A DNA stretch of 64,000 nt from Bacillota bacterium (GCA_023442465.1 JAEZZQ010000016.1:434001-498000), one strand, 5' to 3'; shown: positions 16,853-26,062, numbered from the stretch's first letter. Made by a program: numbers and translations. Notes: a model not told the origin generated them from the sequence alone.

Positions 16853-16944
16853 GTGCCGTCAGTCCGGGCACTCGCCCAGACGGTCGGCACATCATTGTCA
16901 TACTTCATGTGGTTAATTCCACTTCCGTCAGTTGTATGATAATC
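16846..16944 (-). ncRNA. ZTP (pfl) riboswitch with terminator, purH leader
   Basis: Read on the minus strand: P1 closes with TCATAC/GTATGA (16934-16939 for the 5' arm), its internal loop holds AACTGACGG, and P2 is GTGG/CCAC. A short linker then leads to GTGCCGACCGTCTGGGC, the conserved 3' ZTP motif. That motif is built into an intrinsic terminator: outer arms GTGCCG/CGGCAC (16853-16890), inner GTCTGGGC/GCCCGGAC, then seven T. Known class behaviour is that ZMP/ZTP binding disrupts the terminator and turns the gene on, as expected for an AICAR-consuming enzyme. Confidence 0.88.
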
Positions 16945-16991
16945 TAACATTATTACAGAAAACCGTTTTTGTCAATATCTCCTTTTGACCG

Positions 16992-17726
16992 TTACCTCAT
17001 AAAGACAGCCGCACGTTTTTCCCTTTCTTCCCTTCTTGCTTCGTCGTATTTTCCCAGAATCAGTTCTTCTTTGATAGCTCCATCTTCCAGATAAATGATC
17101 CGTTCGGCTCTGGCCGCCACCTTCCCGTCATGGGTTACCATTAGAATAGCCGTTCCCTCCGCATTGATTCGGTTGAAAATATCCATGATTTCTCCGGTAG
17201 CTGAGGAATTCAACGCACCCGTAGGCTCATCGGCAAATAATATCTGCGGGCAGTTCATAAGCGCTCTGCATATAGAAGCGCGCTGCTGCTGCCCTCCCGA
17301 TATTTTCCTCACATCCTGCTTCGCCGAGGAGAGAATTCCCGTCTTCTCCATCCACCGTCTGGCATTCTCATTGATTTCCTCCCTTTGGAATATCTCTGCC
17401 TGATAAGCGGGAAATACAATATTATCCATGACCGACAAAGACCTTAACAGATTGGCCTTTTGAAAGACAAATCCCATCTTCTTCAATCGAATGCTGCTCA
17501 TTTGGGGCTCCGGTAATTCCTGAAGCTCCTGCCCGTCAAAGAAAACTGTCCCTGACGTAGGGCGGTCCATGCCGCTTAGATTATAAAGAAGTGTGGATTT
17601 TCCGCAGCCGGATTGACCCATTATCGCAATAAATTCTCCCCTTCTGACGGTCAGATTCACATTTCGCAGTACTGTTGTCCCTTGAAATTCTTTCGATAAA
17701 TTTTTTGCTTCCACAATTGTTTTCAT
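16992..17726 (-). CDS. ABC transporter ATP-binding protein (MacB/LolD type)
   Basis: This 244-residue nucleotide-binding subunit has Walker A GQSGCGKS (near residue 37), Q-loop FVFQKANLL, signature ISGGQQQR, Walker B ILFADEPTGALN and an H-loop VTHD. The DEPTGALN form is typical of MacB/LolD/FtsE-type ATPases that pair with FtsX-like permeases. The matching permease gene lies 25 bases upstream, and both are in a TetR-headed operon, suggesting drug or peptide efflux. Confidence 0.92.
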   Translation of the reverse strand: MKTIVEAKNLSKEFQGTTVLRNVNLTVRRGEFIAIMGQSGCGKSTLLYNLSGMDRPTSGTVFFDGQELQELPEPQMSSIRLKKMGFVFQKANLLRSLSVMDNIVFPAYQAEIFQREEINENARRWMEKTGILSSAKQDVRKISGGQQQRASICRALMNCPQILFADEPTGALNSSATGEIMDIFNRINAEGTAILMVTHDGKVAARAERIIYLEDGAIKEELILGKYDEARREEREKRAAVFMR

Positions 17727-17751
17727 TTGCTTTATCCTCTTTCTTCTCCAC

Positions 17752-20097
17752 TCACTCGTTCATATATTCCACAGCTTCCACTCTCCTTATCCTGCCTGCT
17801 CCCACCCCCGCTGCCGCTACAGCCGTAAGAAACAAAAGCAGAGGAGTAATCAGCCACGCAGTCTGCGGATTCAGAGTAAAATGAATACTCTTTATCCCTA
17901 TGCCAAGAAAGGACAGACATAGACCTGCCAGAGAATCTCCGAACATATTGGCAACTGTCATCCCGGTGAAAGTCCCTCCAAAAGCAGCGAAATACACCGG
18001 ATATAACTCCTGCCGGCACACATCCCGTAACGATATTCCAAACGCTTTTTTGTATGCGATTTGAGAAGCCTCTCCCGCGAGGCGGAGCTTCATGAACAGA
18101 AGAATAATCAATGTTATCAGCAAAATACCAATGCCAAGAGCCATAAACGAAGCATTTTTTATCTGGTTCGCCACACCGCCAAGCGTCTGCTGTACAAAAG
18201 TTTTCATGAATTCTACGGAATATCCTCTGCCCGCCTGTTCCCTCCATTTTGAAACCAGAGCCTCTTTATCGAGTCCCTGCTCGATATCTATATATATCGT
18301 GTACTGCTCTGTTTCCTCCTCCGGAAAATCGAAGATTGCCTTTGCAGTTATTCCTCCGCTGGTCACATCCTGATAGACGCCGCACACCGCAAATATTTCC
18401 CTGCCATTTTGGGTTAAGAACGTGAGAGTATCTCCTGCTTTTGCTCCGAGCTGTTCCGAGAGAAGAAGAGAAAGTGCGATTTCATCCTGTTCTCCGGGAG
18501 CTTCCCCTTCCAGATAAGCAAGGCCATCACCGCTGCCCTCCCCAACATCCACATGCAAGTTCTGGGCACTTCCCTCGTTATCCAAGGCTTTTATTCTTAC
18601 TCTGCGCGTACTCCGGAAGGAAATATCCTTTTCCTGCCGTAGCACCTCTGTCATTCTAATCCATCTCTCTTTCACTCCCTCTCCCTGCTCTACCTCTATC
18701 ATGGCATCATGCACACTGCTTCCCATATACGTAATGAATTCCTTCGCGTTCATGGTACTTACCAGATTCTGTGGCAGCAGGACGAAAAAGACAGTCATGC
18801 TCATAATGAGAAAAACCACCGCATATTCCGGAAGGCTCTGCCGCAGCATATGGAGCCCTACACTTAAATTAACAGGCATCTGCTTTGTACGGTGCAGCTT
18901 ATCCCGAACCCTTCTCTCTCTCTTAAAGCCCTTCTGTGTTACCAATGCGTCCAGAATCGTTACCGCCTTTAGTTTCTTCAATATCCTTTTGCAATACTGC
19001 TCAAATAGGAAATATACCAGTACACAGGCCCCCATTGAAAAAAGGAGCGCCATGCCGGATACCGGCTGGTTTCCAAAGGTTCTGCTCATATGAGAAGTGA
19101 AAAAACCCGCCCCCAAAACAGTCATTACATAACCAACAAAAATGCCCGCTGACATCAGAATCCTCATTTTGCCAAGATATAATCCCCGTATAGAGGCAAA
19201 TGGAATACCCAGCGCCTTCATAGTTCCTATTTCTGTCAGTTCCTCTTCAAATGCTGCCATCATCGTATATTTCATGCATAAAAGAGCAATGCCGATCAGA
19301 AAAATGCCAATCAGCAGAAAGACCATTGCCGTCATAATATCCGTAATCGCGCTCAGAAGAAAAATTATGGAGTAGGTTACTGCCTGCCCGTTCTGTGGAA
19401 GGCGCTCCTGCTCGTAAGCTGTCTGGTAGGCCGGCGAAGCAGAGGTATCCTTAAACCATGCTTCTATGATATATTCCGTTTCCTGAGCAATTGTAAAGAG
19501 TTCCTCAAAATCCCCGTCGCTTACGAGAAATCTGGTGGAAGAACACATGGTGGAATTCATCTGTGCATCGCGGATAAATGCCGCCGCCGTAAATTCCTTT
19601 TCCTGTTCTCCGAAGCGAACCGTAATTTTATCTCCCAGCTCGATGGGATACTGATCTGATAAAATGACGGGAATACCCATTTCACCATCCGACAGCCCTA
19701 TTTTATTTCTGTTCTCATCCAACAGCAGATCATGGCTTTCATTCTGCCTGACAAGCCCGATATCTAACCGGCAGTCCTCCAAAGAAAAGTTCTTCTCCCC
19801 CTTCACAAAAATATCGGCTCCCTCTACGTTTATCATAGAAACGGTCTGCCAGTATGTAATATCCGGATAGCCTTCGTTAAAGGCATCGATTTTCTCCTGT
19901 ACGATTTCTCCTTTATGAAGTTGTAGAAAATGAGGCGGCTGCGCTTTTTCATACAGCGAAGAAATCGACGAAAGAAGCTGTACCAGCATTAAGACCGATG
20001 CCGCCGTTACCGCACCGGATAATGCCATAAAAAAAAGCATAGACAGATTGCTTCCCGGATTTTTCTTCCAATCATTCTTTAATATTTTCAGATACAT
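17752..20097 (-). CDS. FtsX-type ABC transporter permease
   Basis: This 781-residue permease has one N-terminal membrane helix, a large extracytoplasmic part, an FtsX module around residues 240-400 (AITDIMTAMVFLLIGIFLIG), a further periplasmic-like domain and a second FtsX module at the C-terminus (ALGIGILLITLIILLFMKLR to the end). ATG 20097 has GGAGG eight bases upstream; a longer frame runs into the MFS gene without a ribosome site. The start overlaps the MFS gene by 26 bases. It partners the ATPase gene 25 bases downstream. Confidence 0.88.
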   Translation of the reverse strand: MYLKILKNDWKKNPGSNLSMLFFMALSGAVTAASVLMLVQLLSSISSLYEKAQPPHFLQLHKGEIVQEKIDAFNEGYPDITYWQTVSMINVEGADIFVKGEKNFSLEDCRLDIGLVRQNESHDLLLDENRNKIGLSDGEMGIPVILSDQYPIELGDKITVRFGEQEKEFTAAAFIRDAQMNSTMCSSTRFLVSDGDFEELFTIAQETEYIIEAWFKDTSASPAYQTAYEQERLPQNGQAVTYSIIFLLSAITDIMTAMVFLLIGIFLIGIALLCMKYTMMAAFEEELTEIGTMKALGIPFASIRGLYLGKMRILMSAGIFVGYVMTVLGAGFFTSHMSRTFGNQPVSGMALLFSMGACVLVYFLFEQYCKRILKKLKAVTILDALVTQKGFKRERRVRDKLHRTKQMPVNLSVGLHMLRQSLPEYAVVFLIMSMTVFFVLLPQNLVSTMNAKEFITYMGSSVHDAMIEVEQGEGVKERWIRMTEVLRQEKDISFRSTRRVRIKALDNEGSAQNLHVDVGEGSGDGLAYLEGEAPGEQDEIALSLLLSEQLGAKAGDTLTFLTQNGREIFAVCGVYQDVTSGGITAKAIFDFPEEETEQYTIYIDIEQGLDKEALVSKWREQAGRGYSVEFMKTFVQQTLGGVANQIKNASFMALGIGILLITLIILLFMKLRLAGEASQIAYKKAFGISLRDVCRQELYPVYFAAFGGTFTGMTVANMFGDSLAGLCLSFLGIGIKSIHFTLNPQTAWLITPLLLFLTAVAAAGVGAGRIRRVEAVEYMNE

Positions 20098-21379
20098 AAG
20101 TACTACCTCCACCGGTTCTGATTGTGCGAAGCTTCCTGCTCCTGCCCGCCGTAACCGCCGCGAACACCATTCCCAACCCAGACAGCACCAGCAAGAATCC
20201 GATACCTCTGCCCTGCCCGGTCCCAATGATTTTTCCTATGCTATTTGACAGCAGCCCTTCTTCCTCGAACATCGGCTCAAATACCCGGTCGGCAAGCACA
20301 CCGCATACGGCATAGGCAATCACCGTTCCTGCCTGAGTCAGTAAACTTACCATCCCCCATACCCTTCCCTGAAGCTCATGTGGTATGCTGACACGGAGAA
20401 GCACATCCGCACACGTATTAATAAAAGGAATAGAAAAAAAGAAGAGAAACAACGCAGTTCCCACAAAAATCAAATGGATGCTTACTCCGGTAAGCGCCAT
20501 AAAAACTCCGCTTGCTGCTGCCGACAGAAATAATACATCCGCCTGTCTCTTCTGAATGCCAAATACACCGATGATCACGCTGCTTATTAACAGTCCCATC
20601 GCACTTGCGGATGATAGAATTCCTGCCGTCTTCGCATCACTGATCGCCAGAAGCATGGGCGGAGTCAATATCTGTATGAAGCCTACAAAGAAACAAATAA
20701 GGGCCATAATCGCCACAAGTGCCAGGATACCTCCATTTTGGACAATTAGCAGGAATCCTTCCTTCAGCTCTCTTACCATCCCCTTCTTTTTTTCTCCGGT
20801 TAACGGCTTTCTTAAAGTCTTTCGCACCGCTGCCACCGTAAATACTGTCAGAAAAAAAGTTCCGATGTCGATCAGCAGAATCAGCCTGATATCGGCAAAG
20901 CCAAGAAGGATTCCCGCAAGCGCAGGAGAAATCAGGTATCTGGCATTCCCTGCTATCTGAACCATGCCACTGGCCTTGGCATATTCCTCCTCCGCCAGCA
21001 GATCCGTAACCGTAGCTTTATAAGACGGCTCTAAGAGGGCGACAAATATCGCGTTCACAGTCACTCCGATTAAAATCGGCACAATGCTCTTACTCCCGCT
21101 TTGAATGGATATCAGTATGTAAAGCAGACCCAGCCCGGAACACATATCCCCTAAAATCATCAAAAGTCTTCTGTCATAACGATCTGCCAAAACGCCTCCG
21201 ATAGGGCTTAATAAAATAGTCGGCAGATAGGCCAACAAAGTTACCAGAGAAACGAGGCTCACGCTTTCCGTCAGCCGGTACACATAAACAGACAGGGCAA
21301 AAGCGGTCATACCGCTTCCAATGTTGGAAACCAGTTCTCCGCCCCATATGATGCTGAATTTTTTCATCTTACTAATCAT
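20072..21379 (-). CDS. MFS efflux transporter
   Basis: This 435-residue protein has about 12 predicted membrane helices and the MFS loop motif GGVLADRYDRR between helices 2 and 3, plus GRVWGMVSLLTQAG in the second half. This layout matches the MefA/enterobactin-exporter-like multidrug group. It lies between the TetR gene (36 bases upstream) and the ABC permease (overlapping), so one operon likely carries two kinds of exporter. Confidence 0.9.
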   Translation of the reverse strand: MISKMKKFSIIWGGELVSNIGSGMTAFALSVYVYRLTESVSLVSLVTLLAYLPTILLSPIGGVLADRYDRRLLMILGDMCSGLGLLYILISIQSGSKSIVPILIGVTVNAIFVALLEPSYKATVTDLLAEEEYAKASGMVQIAGNARYLISPALAGILLGFADIRLILLIDIGTFFLTVFTVAAVRKTLRKPLTGEKKKGMVRELKEGFLLIVQNGGILALVAIMALICFFVGFIQILTPPMLLAISDAKTAGILSSASAMGLLISSVIIGVFGIQKRQADVLFLSAAASGVFMALTGVSIHLIFVGTALFLFFFSIPFINTCADVLLRVSIPHELQGRVWGMVSLLTQAGTVIAYAVCGVLADRVFEPMFEEEGLLSNSIGKIIGTGQGRGIGFLLVLSGLGMVFAAVTAGRSRKLRTIRTGGGSTYVSENIKE

Positions 21380-21415
21380 TCCTTTCCTATTAACCCGTTC
21401 AACCCGTAAACGTCG

Positions 21416-22042
21416 TTACATCCAATTCTCTGCTGCCTTTTCCCACAGCACTTTCTCGTCAATTCCCAGCATCTTTCCAAGTGTAAAAATCAACGCCCTG
21501 AAAATCCCTTTTTGTTGTTCCTGTGAAAACTCAAAAATACCATCGTCCAAAAGCGTCACAGCCGACGCCATAAAAATCTGCATATATTCCTCGGGATAAT
21601 CACAGTGAAAAACTCCACTTTTATTTCCCTCCTCTATCACCTCTGCAAGAACCGGCACTGTCAGCGTGACCACTGAGGTTAGGGATTTCTGATGCATCAG
21701 CGCGTTTTCCATGCGATGCATCTCCTCGATCAGCATCTTATCCGATTCCTCTTCCATCCGTATCGCCATAAAAACATGATACAGCTTCTCCTCCGGGGAA
21801 AATCTTGGATTAGCAGCCGCTTCTTGCGCTCTCTCAAGTATCTGCCCCGCCCCGCGGTCTATGATGGCGTCCAGTACCTCCTCCTTCGATTTGAAATAAT
21901 GATAAAAGGTTCCTTTTGCTATGCCTATTTCATTTAAAATGTCATTTACCGTACATTTTCCATACCCTTTTTCCGCGAAGAGCTTTTGTGCGGTATCCAG
22001 TATTTCATTCTGTCTTTCGTTGTGCTCTTTTATAGTTCTCAT
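21416..22042 (-). CDS. TetR/AcrR-family repressor
   Basis: This 208-residue protein has the N-terminal TetR helix-turn-helix (residues about 12-60: ILDTAQKLFAEKGYGKCTVN then DILNEIGIAKGTFYHYFKSK). Its C-terminal helical ligand domain is divergent. It is the first gene of the efflux operon, and a perfect dyad (22066-22088) lies 23 bases before its start, so it probably represses itself and the two transporters until a drug-like ligand binds. Confidence 0.93.
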   Translation of the reverse strand: MRTIKEHNERQNEILDTAQKLFAEKGYGKCTVNDILNEIGIAKGTFYHYFKSKEEVLDAIIDRGAGQILERAQEAAANPRFSPEEKLYHVFMAIRMEEESDKMLIEEMHRMENALMHQKSLTSVVTLTVPVLAEVIEEGNKSGVFHCDYPEEYMQIFMASAVTLLDDGIFEFSQEQQKGIFRALIFTLGKMLGIDEKVLWEKAAENWM

Positions 22043-22065
22043 GTGTAATTCTCCTTTTGCATTCC

Positions 22066-22088
22066 ACTAGACCGACCGTCGGTCTAGT
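22066..22088. promoter_or_regulatory. TetR operator of efflux operon
   Basis: A perfect 11-base inverted repeat, ACTAGACCGAC and GTCGGTCTAGT, around one central C. Its size and place, just before the TetR start, are those of a TetR autorepression site. Confidence 0.88.
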
Positions 22089-22323
22089 AGTAGATTATCA
22101 TGAATTATTTTATAAAGCAACCACTTTCTAAACTTTTTAATTTTTGATTATACCCATGTCACTCCCCCTCTCAGTCCTTTAGAAATATTTTTATATATGC
22201 TCTTTGTATTTATGAATCAAACAATATCCCTGACGGAATTGGTTGACCCTGGAATAATAACAGTGGTAGAATTTTACAAACAACACTTTTGGGGTTCACT
22301 TGCAGAATACGCGGGAAATTCAT

Positions 22324-22657
22324 ATGAAATACAAATTTGCATATTATACTGACGAATATTTTGACAAAATGGAAACGCTGATATACACTTCGCTTTGAAG
22401 ATTTGAAGAAAATAAAGGGATATGACCCTGATTTCGATTTGGTCGCACTTGACTTAGAAGGAAAACCATTAGGGCTCGCTATTACATGGTACAACGAAGT
22501 CCTGCAGTACTGTGAGCTTGAGCCTTTAGGAGTGGTATGGTGGTGCAGGCGACAGGGAATCGGAAGGGCATTGATATATAATTGGCGGTGACCAGCAATT
22601 CTACTGGGATTTAGGCTTTGAGACAAAGGCTCGGAACGAAATTTGGAAATGGGAGCG
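22324..22657 (+). pseudogene. GNAT acetyltransferase remnant with deletions
   Basis: Starts MKYKFAYYTDEYFDKMETLI and stops at a TGA after 24 codons. It resumes as YDPDFDLVALDLEGKPLGLA and the acetyl-CoA motif GVVWWCRRQGIGRALIYNW, stops again, then ends with GGDQQFYWDLGFETKARNE and IWKWER. These are pieces of one two-part GNAT-like protein with its central and pre-C-terminal parts lost. The remnant runs directly into the next GNAT gene. Confidence 0.75.
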
Positions 22658-23110
22658 GAAGTTCGTTCAGATATCAATTCATTTATTTCAAATCACTGGC
22701 TAACCACCGAGATGATTATACGTGGGCATATTATTGATATGACACAAGTTGGCGGAATTGCAGTTTATGAGGATTCAGAAATCATCGCTTTATTAACTTA
22801 TACAATAAGCGGTAATCTTTGTGAAATAATTTCTTTGGATAGTTTGCTCGAAGGCCGGGGAATTGCTACTGAACTGATAAAAAGGATCATTTCAGCAGCA
22901 AAAGAAAACCAATGCAGTAAAATTATTGTAATCACAACAAATGACAATATTAATGCAATGCGGTTTTATCAAAAACGCGGCTTCGACATGGTACGGTTAT
23001 ACCATAATGCTTTAGATATTTCCAGAAAACTGAAACCGGAAATTCCACTTATTGGAGAAAATGATATTCCCCTGCGGCATGAAATTGAATTCGAGTACAA
23101 CATCATATAA
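22649..23110 (+). CDS. GNAT-family N-acetyltransferase with fused start
   Basis: A protein of about 153 residues; GNAT motif A is SLLEGRGIATELIKRIISAA, and INAMRFYQKRGFDMVRLYHN gives motif B. The body from SDINSFISNHW onward looks intact, but the first six or so residues lie inside the end of the upstream GNAT remnant in another frame, so the native N-terminus seems to have been replaced. ATG 22649 is the best start but has no good ribosome site; TTG 22643 is possible. Expression is uncertain. Confidence 0.7.
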   Translation: MGAEVRSDINSFISNHWLTTEMIIRGHIIDMTQVGGIAVYEDSEIIALLTYTISGNLCEIISLDSLLEGRGIATELIKRIISAAKENQCSKIIVITTNDNINAMRFYQKRGFDMVRLYHNALDISRKLKPEIPLIGENDIPLRHEIEFEYNII

Positions 23111-23123
23111 CTTTCTTATCCCC

Positions 23124-23918
23124 TTATTTAATTCCATATATGATTCCTATACCCTTCAGCATCCACGGTGCCTGCACGAACTTAGGTACAAAGTCAAGCC
23201 TCTCAATATCGGCGATATAGTGAATCTCCCGGATCCCTTCTGCCTTCAGTTCCTCTACAAACGCCTCCATGTCTCCATAAAGAGCTTCTATACCAAAGAG
23301 GTCTTGGAATGCAAAAGCACCGCCCTTCTTTACGATACGCAGCGCCTCTTTCACTACAAGGCGTTTATCCGACTGTGTCTTTACCTCGTGAAACACGAAG
23401 TTACTGACAGCCGCATCGAAGCTTTCCGACGGATATTTTAAATTCGCCGCGTCTCCCTTCTCAAAATGCACTCTAGCAGAAACGCCTTCCGCCACTGCAT
23501 TATTTTCACACTGCTCTTTCGCATAGTTCCATTCCTTTCCCCAATAATCCACTCCTTGAAGCTTCGCTTCCGTGAAACGCTTCGCACAGCGTATCGTTAA
23601 GGCGCCCGCACCGCATCCGATATCGAGAAGAGTTCCATCCCCTTTGTACGGAAGATGGTTTACAAGATATTCGTGTATCTCTCCCATAAGCCCGCCTTTT
23701 TCAAAAGCAAAAATAGCTTTGCATCTCTGCATATAGACGCTTACTGCCAGCATAAGCAGGAAAAAGAATCCAAAAATTACCGCAAATATCATGCTTTTTA
23801 AAAAAATCCAATTTATAATCCACAACAGGAATATCACGCCTGCTGCTATCCACATTTTCCGCATCAGATTTTCCGGCACCCAATTACCATAGTTTGTTTT
23901 CTTTTCATTTTCTTTCAT
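23124..23918 (-). CDS. Membrane-anchored class I SAM-dependent methyltransferase
   Basis: This 264-residue protein has two adjacent N-terminal membrane helices (about 21-40 and 43-63). A cytosolic Rossmann methyltransferase domain follows, with motif I LLDIGCGAGALTIRCAKRF near residue 96, GVDYW (motif post I), FEKGDAANLKYP and AVSNFVFHEV. Substrate is unknown; membrane anchoring suggests a lipid or quinone-like target. It is monocistronic, with a near-consensus promoter and a dyad (24009-24056) upstream. Confidence 0.86.
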   Translation of the reverse strand: MKENEKKTNYGNWVPENLMRKMWIAAGVIFLLWIINWIFLKSMIFAVIFGFFFLLMLAVSVYMQRCKAIFAFEKGGLMGEIHEYLVNHLPYKGDGTLLDIGCGAGALTIRCAKRFTEAKLQGVDYWGKEWNYAKEQCENNAVAEGVSARVHFEKGDAANLKYPSESFDAAVSNFVFHEVKTQSDKRLVVKEALRIVKKGGAFAFQDLFGIEALYGDMEAFVEELKAEGIREIHYIADIERLDFVPKFVQAPWMLKGIGIIYGIK

Positions 23919-24008
23919 GATTCCACCTCATTAAATTATATTCATCATTTATTGCTGCCCTTTATTTTAAAAGGACAGTACATTATATAATTGCTTAAAA
24001 CAATTTGA

Positions 24009-24056
24009 GTTAGTTTAGACTAACCAAATTATAAAACTTTCCCTTTTATTTGTCAA
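24009..24056 (-). promoter_or_regulatory. Consensus promoter with dyad operator, methyltransferase gene
   Basis: On the minus strand TTGACA (24051-24056), a 17-base spacer and TATAAT (24028-24033) make a perfect sigma-A promoter. Four bases downstream lies GTTAGTCTAAACTAAC (24009-24024), palindromic at 14 of 16 positions. Such a strong promoter usually needs a repressor; the half-site resembles DtxR-family metal boxes. Confidence 0.7.
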
Positions 24057-24180
24057 TTTTAAATTATCAACCTGAAAATTTTTTCTAAATATACTATCAA
24101 TCCCTTGCACGCTCATGTCTTAACGCATTCTAACAATTCTTTACTATTCAGTCTTCGGCTTTATCGCAACAACGCCTCTC

Positions 24181-24231
24181 CTAATCGATTTTCCTAATCT
24201 CCTAATCCCCTAATCCTCTAATCCCCTAATC
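24181..24231. repeat. Tandem CTAATC array, 8-base period
   Basis: CTAATC occurs at 24181, then at 24194, 24202, 24210, 24218 and 24226, the last five exactly eight bases apart with variable two-base linkers (TC, CC, CT, CC). The array lies about 100 bases upstream of the deacetylase gene. Confidence 0.8.
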
Positions 24232-24328
24232 AGCAAATTTTAATCTATCATTTTATTTTTCTCTGTGCTATACTTTATGATTAGTTTTAAGCTTCCACAA
24301 ATTAAAAACCGGATTGGAGTATACCGCA

Positions 24329-25078
24329 ATGTCATTTACGGCTCTTGTATATCATGAAATCCGCGAGGGAACTATGTTCTCTCCCGAACAGGCACATCCT
24401 ATCGAAGTAAGGCAGGATTATGAAGACAATTTGCCCTCCCCGCTATTCATCACTTTGGAAAACTTCGCGCTGCAAATGGAATATCTGCATGAAAACGGCT
24501 ATCATACCTTAACTCTTGAAGAGGTTAAAAATTACTATTATGATAAGGCAACGTTACCCGATAAGTCCGTATTATTGACCTTTGATGACTGCTATCAGTC
24601 CATCGCACGTTACGCTTATCCTCTCTTGAAAAAATATGGGTTTCATGGTGTTGCCTTTGTAGTCTCAGGCTGGCTGAACAGCCAAAAGACAGCCTTTATG
24701 CCGGAGAGATCCGTTTGCCTGACGCAGCATGAGCTGGAAAGGATGGCAGATGTCTTTGAATACGCTAACCATACCGATTTATTCCATACGAGGTCAAGTG
24801 CCGCAGTCAGCAGGATGATGGAGGCTGATGATTTGGATTTCTCCAAAGATTTGGATCGCTGTAACGCTCAGCCCATAGTCAATGCAGCGGATACCTTTGC
24901 CTATCCCTTCGGTTTGTTCGCAGATCGTAACATTTCGCTGCTTAAGTCAAAGGGCTTTCTCCTGGCCTTTACTACAAACAATGGACCAAACACCCAAGAG
25001 ACAGATCCTCTTCTTTTGAATCGCATAGTCGTTCCATATTTTATGGACCTGACCGCATTTAAAGAAATTCTGGGGTAA
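24329..25078 (+). CDS. Polysaccharide deacetylase (NodB-fold) family protein
   Basis: This 249-residue protein has the carbohydrate esterase 4 motifs: LLTFDDCYQS (motif 1 Asp-Asp, with Cys where Gly is usual), NHTDLFHT (motif 2 His pair with five-residue spacing as in PgaB-like members), and FAYPFG (motif 3). There is no signal peptide, so it would act in the cytoplasm. ATG 24329 has GGAG about nine bases upstream. It is followed 36 bases later by a substrate-binding lipoprotein, suggesting a link between uptake of a small compound and its deacetylation; this is inference. Confidence 0.83.
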   Translation: MSFTALVYHEIREGTMFSPEQAHPIEVRQDYEDNLPSPLFITLENFALQMEYLHENGYHTLTLEEVKNYYYDKATLPDKSVLLTFDDCYQSIARYAYPLLKKYGFHGVAFVVSGWLNSQKTAFMPERSVCLTQHELERMADVFEYANHTDLFHTRSSAAVSRMMEADDLDFSKDLDRCNAQPIVNAADTFAYPFGLFADRNISLLKSKGFLLAFTTNNGPNTQETDPLLLNRIVVPYFMDLTAFKEILG

Positions 25079-25114
25079 AAAAAAAAGAAAATACAGAAAG
25101 GAGATTTATTTATC

Positions 25115-26062
25115 ATGAAAAAATTATTTACACTGCTCCTATTGTTGACCGGACTTTCCCTGTTCGCTTCCTGCGGAAAAGATACGGCTGATAATACTGC
25201 GGCTAACGAAAAAGAAATTGAGGAGTTAACTGTCGGCATCCTTCCTGCGGAATCTTCCATTCCCCTGATTCTGGCACAGGAAATGGGCTTTTTCGAAGAA
25301 GCCGGTTTAAAAGTGACCTTGCAGTCCTTTTCCTCTCCTAACGACCGTAATGCTGCGGTTCAAGCCAGGTCCCTCGATGCAGCCATCGGTGATGTCATGA
25401 CTGCCGCGTCCTTTGCAGATAACGGTATCCCCATGAAAATCACCTCGGACATCAGCGAAGATTTTAAAATACTTTCTTCTCCCGATTCCGGAATTACATC
25501 TATGGAACAATTGAGCGGAAAGAAGGTTTCCCTCGTCCCTAATTTTATTTTGGAATATATCATGGATAAGTTTGCTGCTGAATACAACTTTTCATATGAA
25601 ATCGTAGAAATCCCTTCCTTCTCCGGCAGATCTGAGGCTTTGATGTCTAATCAGATCGATGGCGTCGTATTCACGGAGCCGCAGGCCGGAATGCTGGCCG
25701 CGCAGGGCGCTCATTTGCTCGGCAGCTCGAAAGAGGCCGGTATAAAGGGCGGTGTCATTATGTTTACCGAGGATACTATCGTAAGCAAGCCGGAGTCAAT
25801 AAAAGCATTTTATTCCGCTTATAATGCTGCTATCGATTATATGAATGAAACCGATGCTTCCAAATACAGTGACCTGCTCGCTCAGTACCAGTTCCCGGAA
25901 GCAATCAGCGGTTACCTCGCAAGTCAAAGCGGAACCTTCGCCTATGCAGGCCCCATTGTGAAAGACCAATTCGATCATATCATCGAATGGACCAGAAATA
26001 AGGAGCTGATCGGTAAAAGCTATACTTATGAAGAGCTTACCGACTTTTCCTTTCTCCCATAA
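25115..26062 (+). CDS. ABC importer substrate-binding lipoprotein (SsuA/ThiY-like)
   Basis: This 315-residue protein has a lipoprotein signal (LLTGLSLFASC, lipid-bound Cys near residue 20) and an NMT1/SsuA-type fold: LTVGILPAESSIPLILAQEM, GFFEEAGLKV, and a D/G-rich VVFTEPQAGML hinge. Members bind aromatic sulfonates, taurine, nitrate or thiamine precursors. The permease and ATPase genes lie just downstream on the other strand, only 12 bases from its stop. AAAGGAG precedes ATG 25115. Confidence 0.9.
   Translation: MKKLFTLLLLLTGLSLFASCGKDTADNTAANEKEIEELTVGILPAESSIPLILAQEMGFFEEAGLKVTLQSFSSPNDRNAAVQARSLDAAIGDVMTAASFADNGIPMKITSDISEDFKILSSPDSGITSMEQLSGKKVSLVPNFILEYIMDKFAAEYNFSYEIVEIPSFSGRSEALMSNQIDGVVFTEPQAGMLAAQGAHLLGSSKEAGIKGGVIMFTEDTIVSKPESIKAFYSAYNAAIDYMNETDASKYSDLLAQYQFPEAISGYLASQSGTFAYAGPIVKDQFDHIIEWTRNKELIGKSYTYEELTDFSFLP

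Noticed and set aside
17732..18247. Minus-strand 171-codon frame
   Set aside because: Out-of-frame shadow inside the FtsX-type permease gene with Cys/Trp/Ser-rich composition.
24181..24231. Tandem CTAATC units as a CRISPR array
   Set aside because: Units are only 8 bases with two-base linkers; no spacers and no cas genes.
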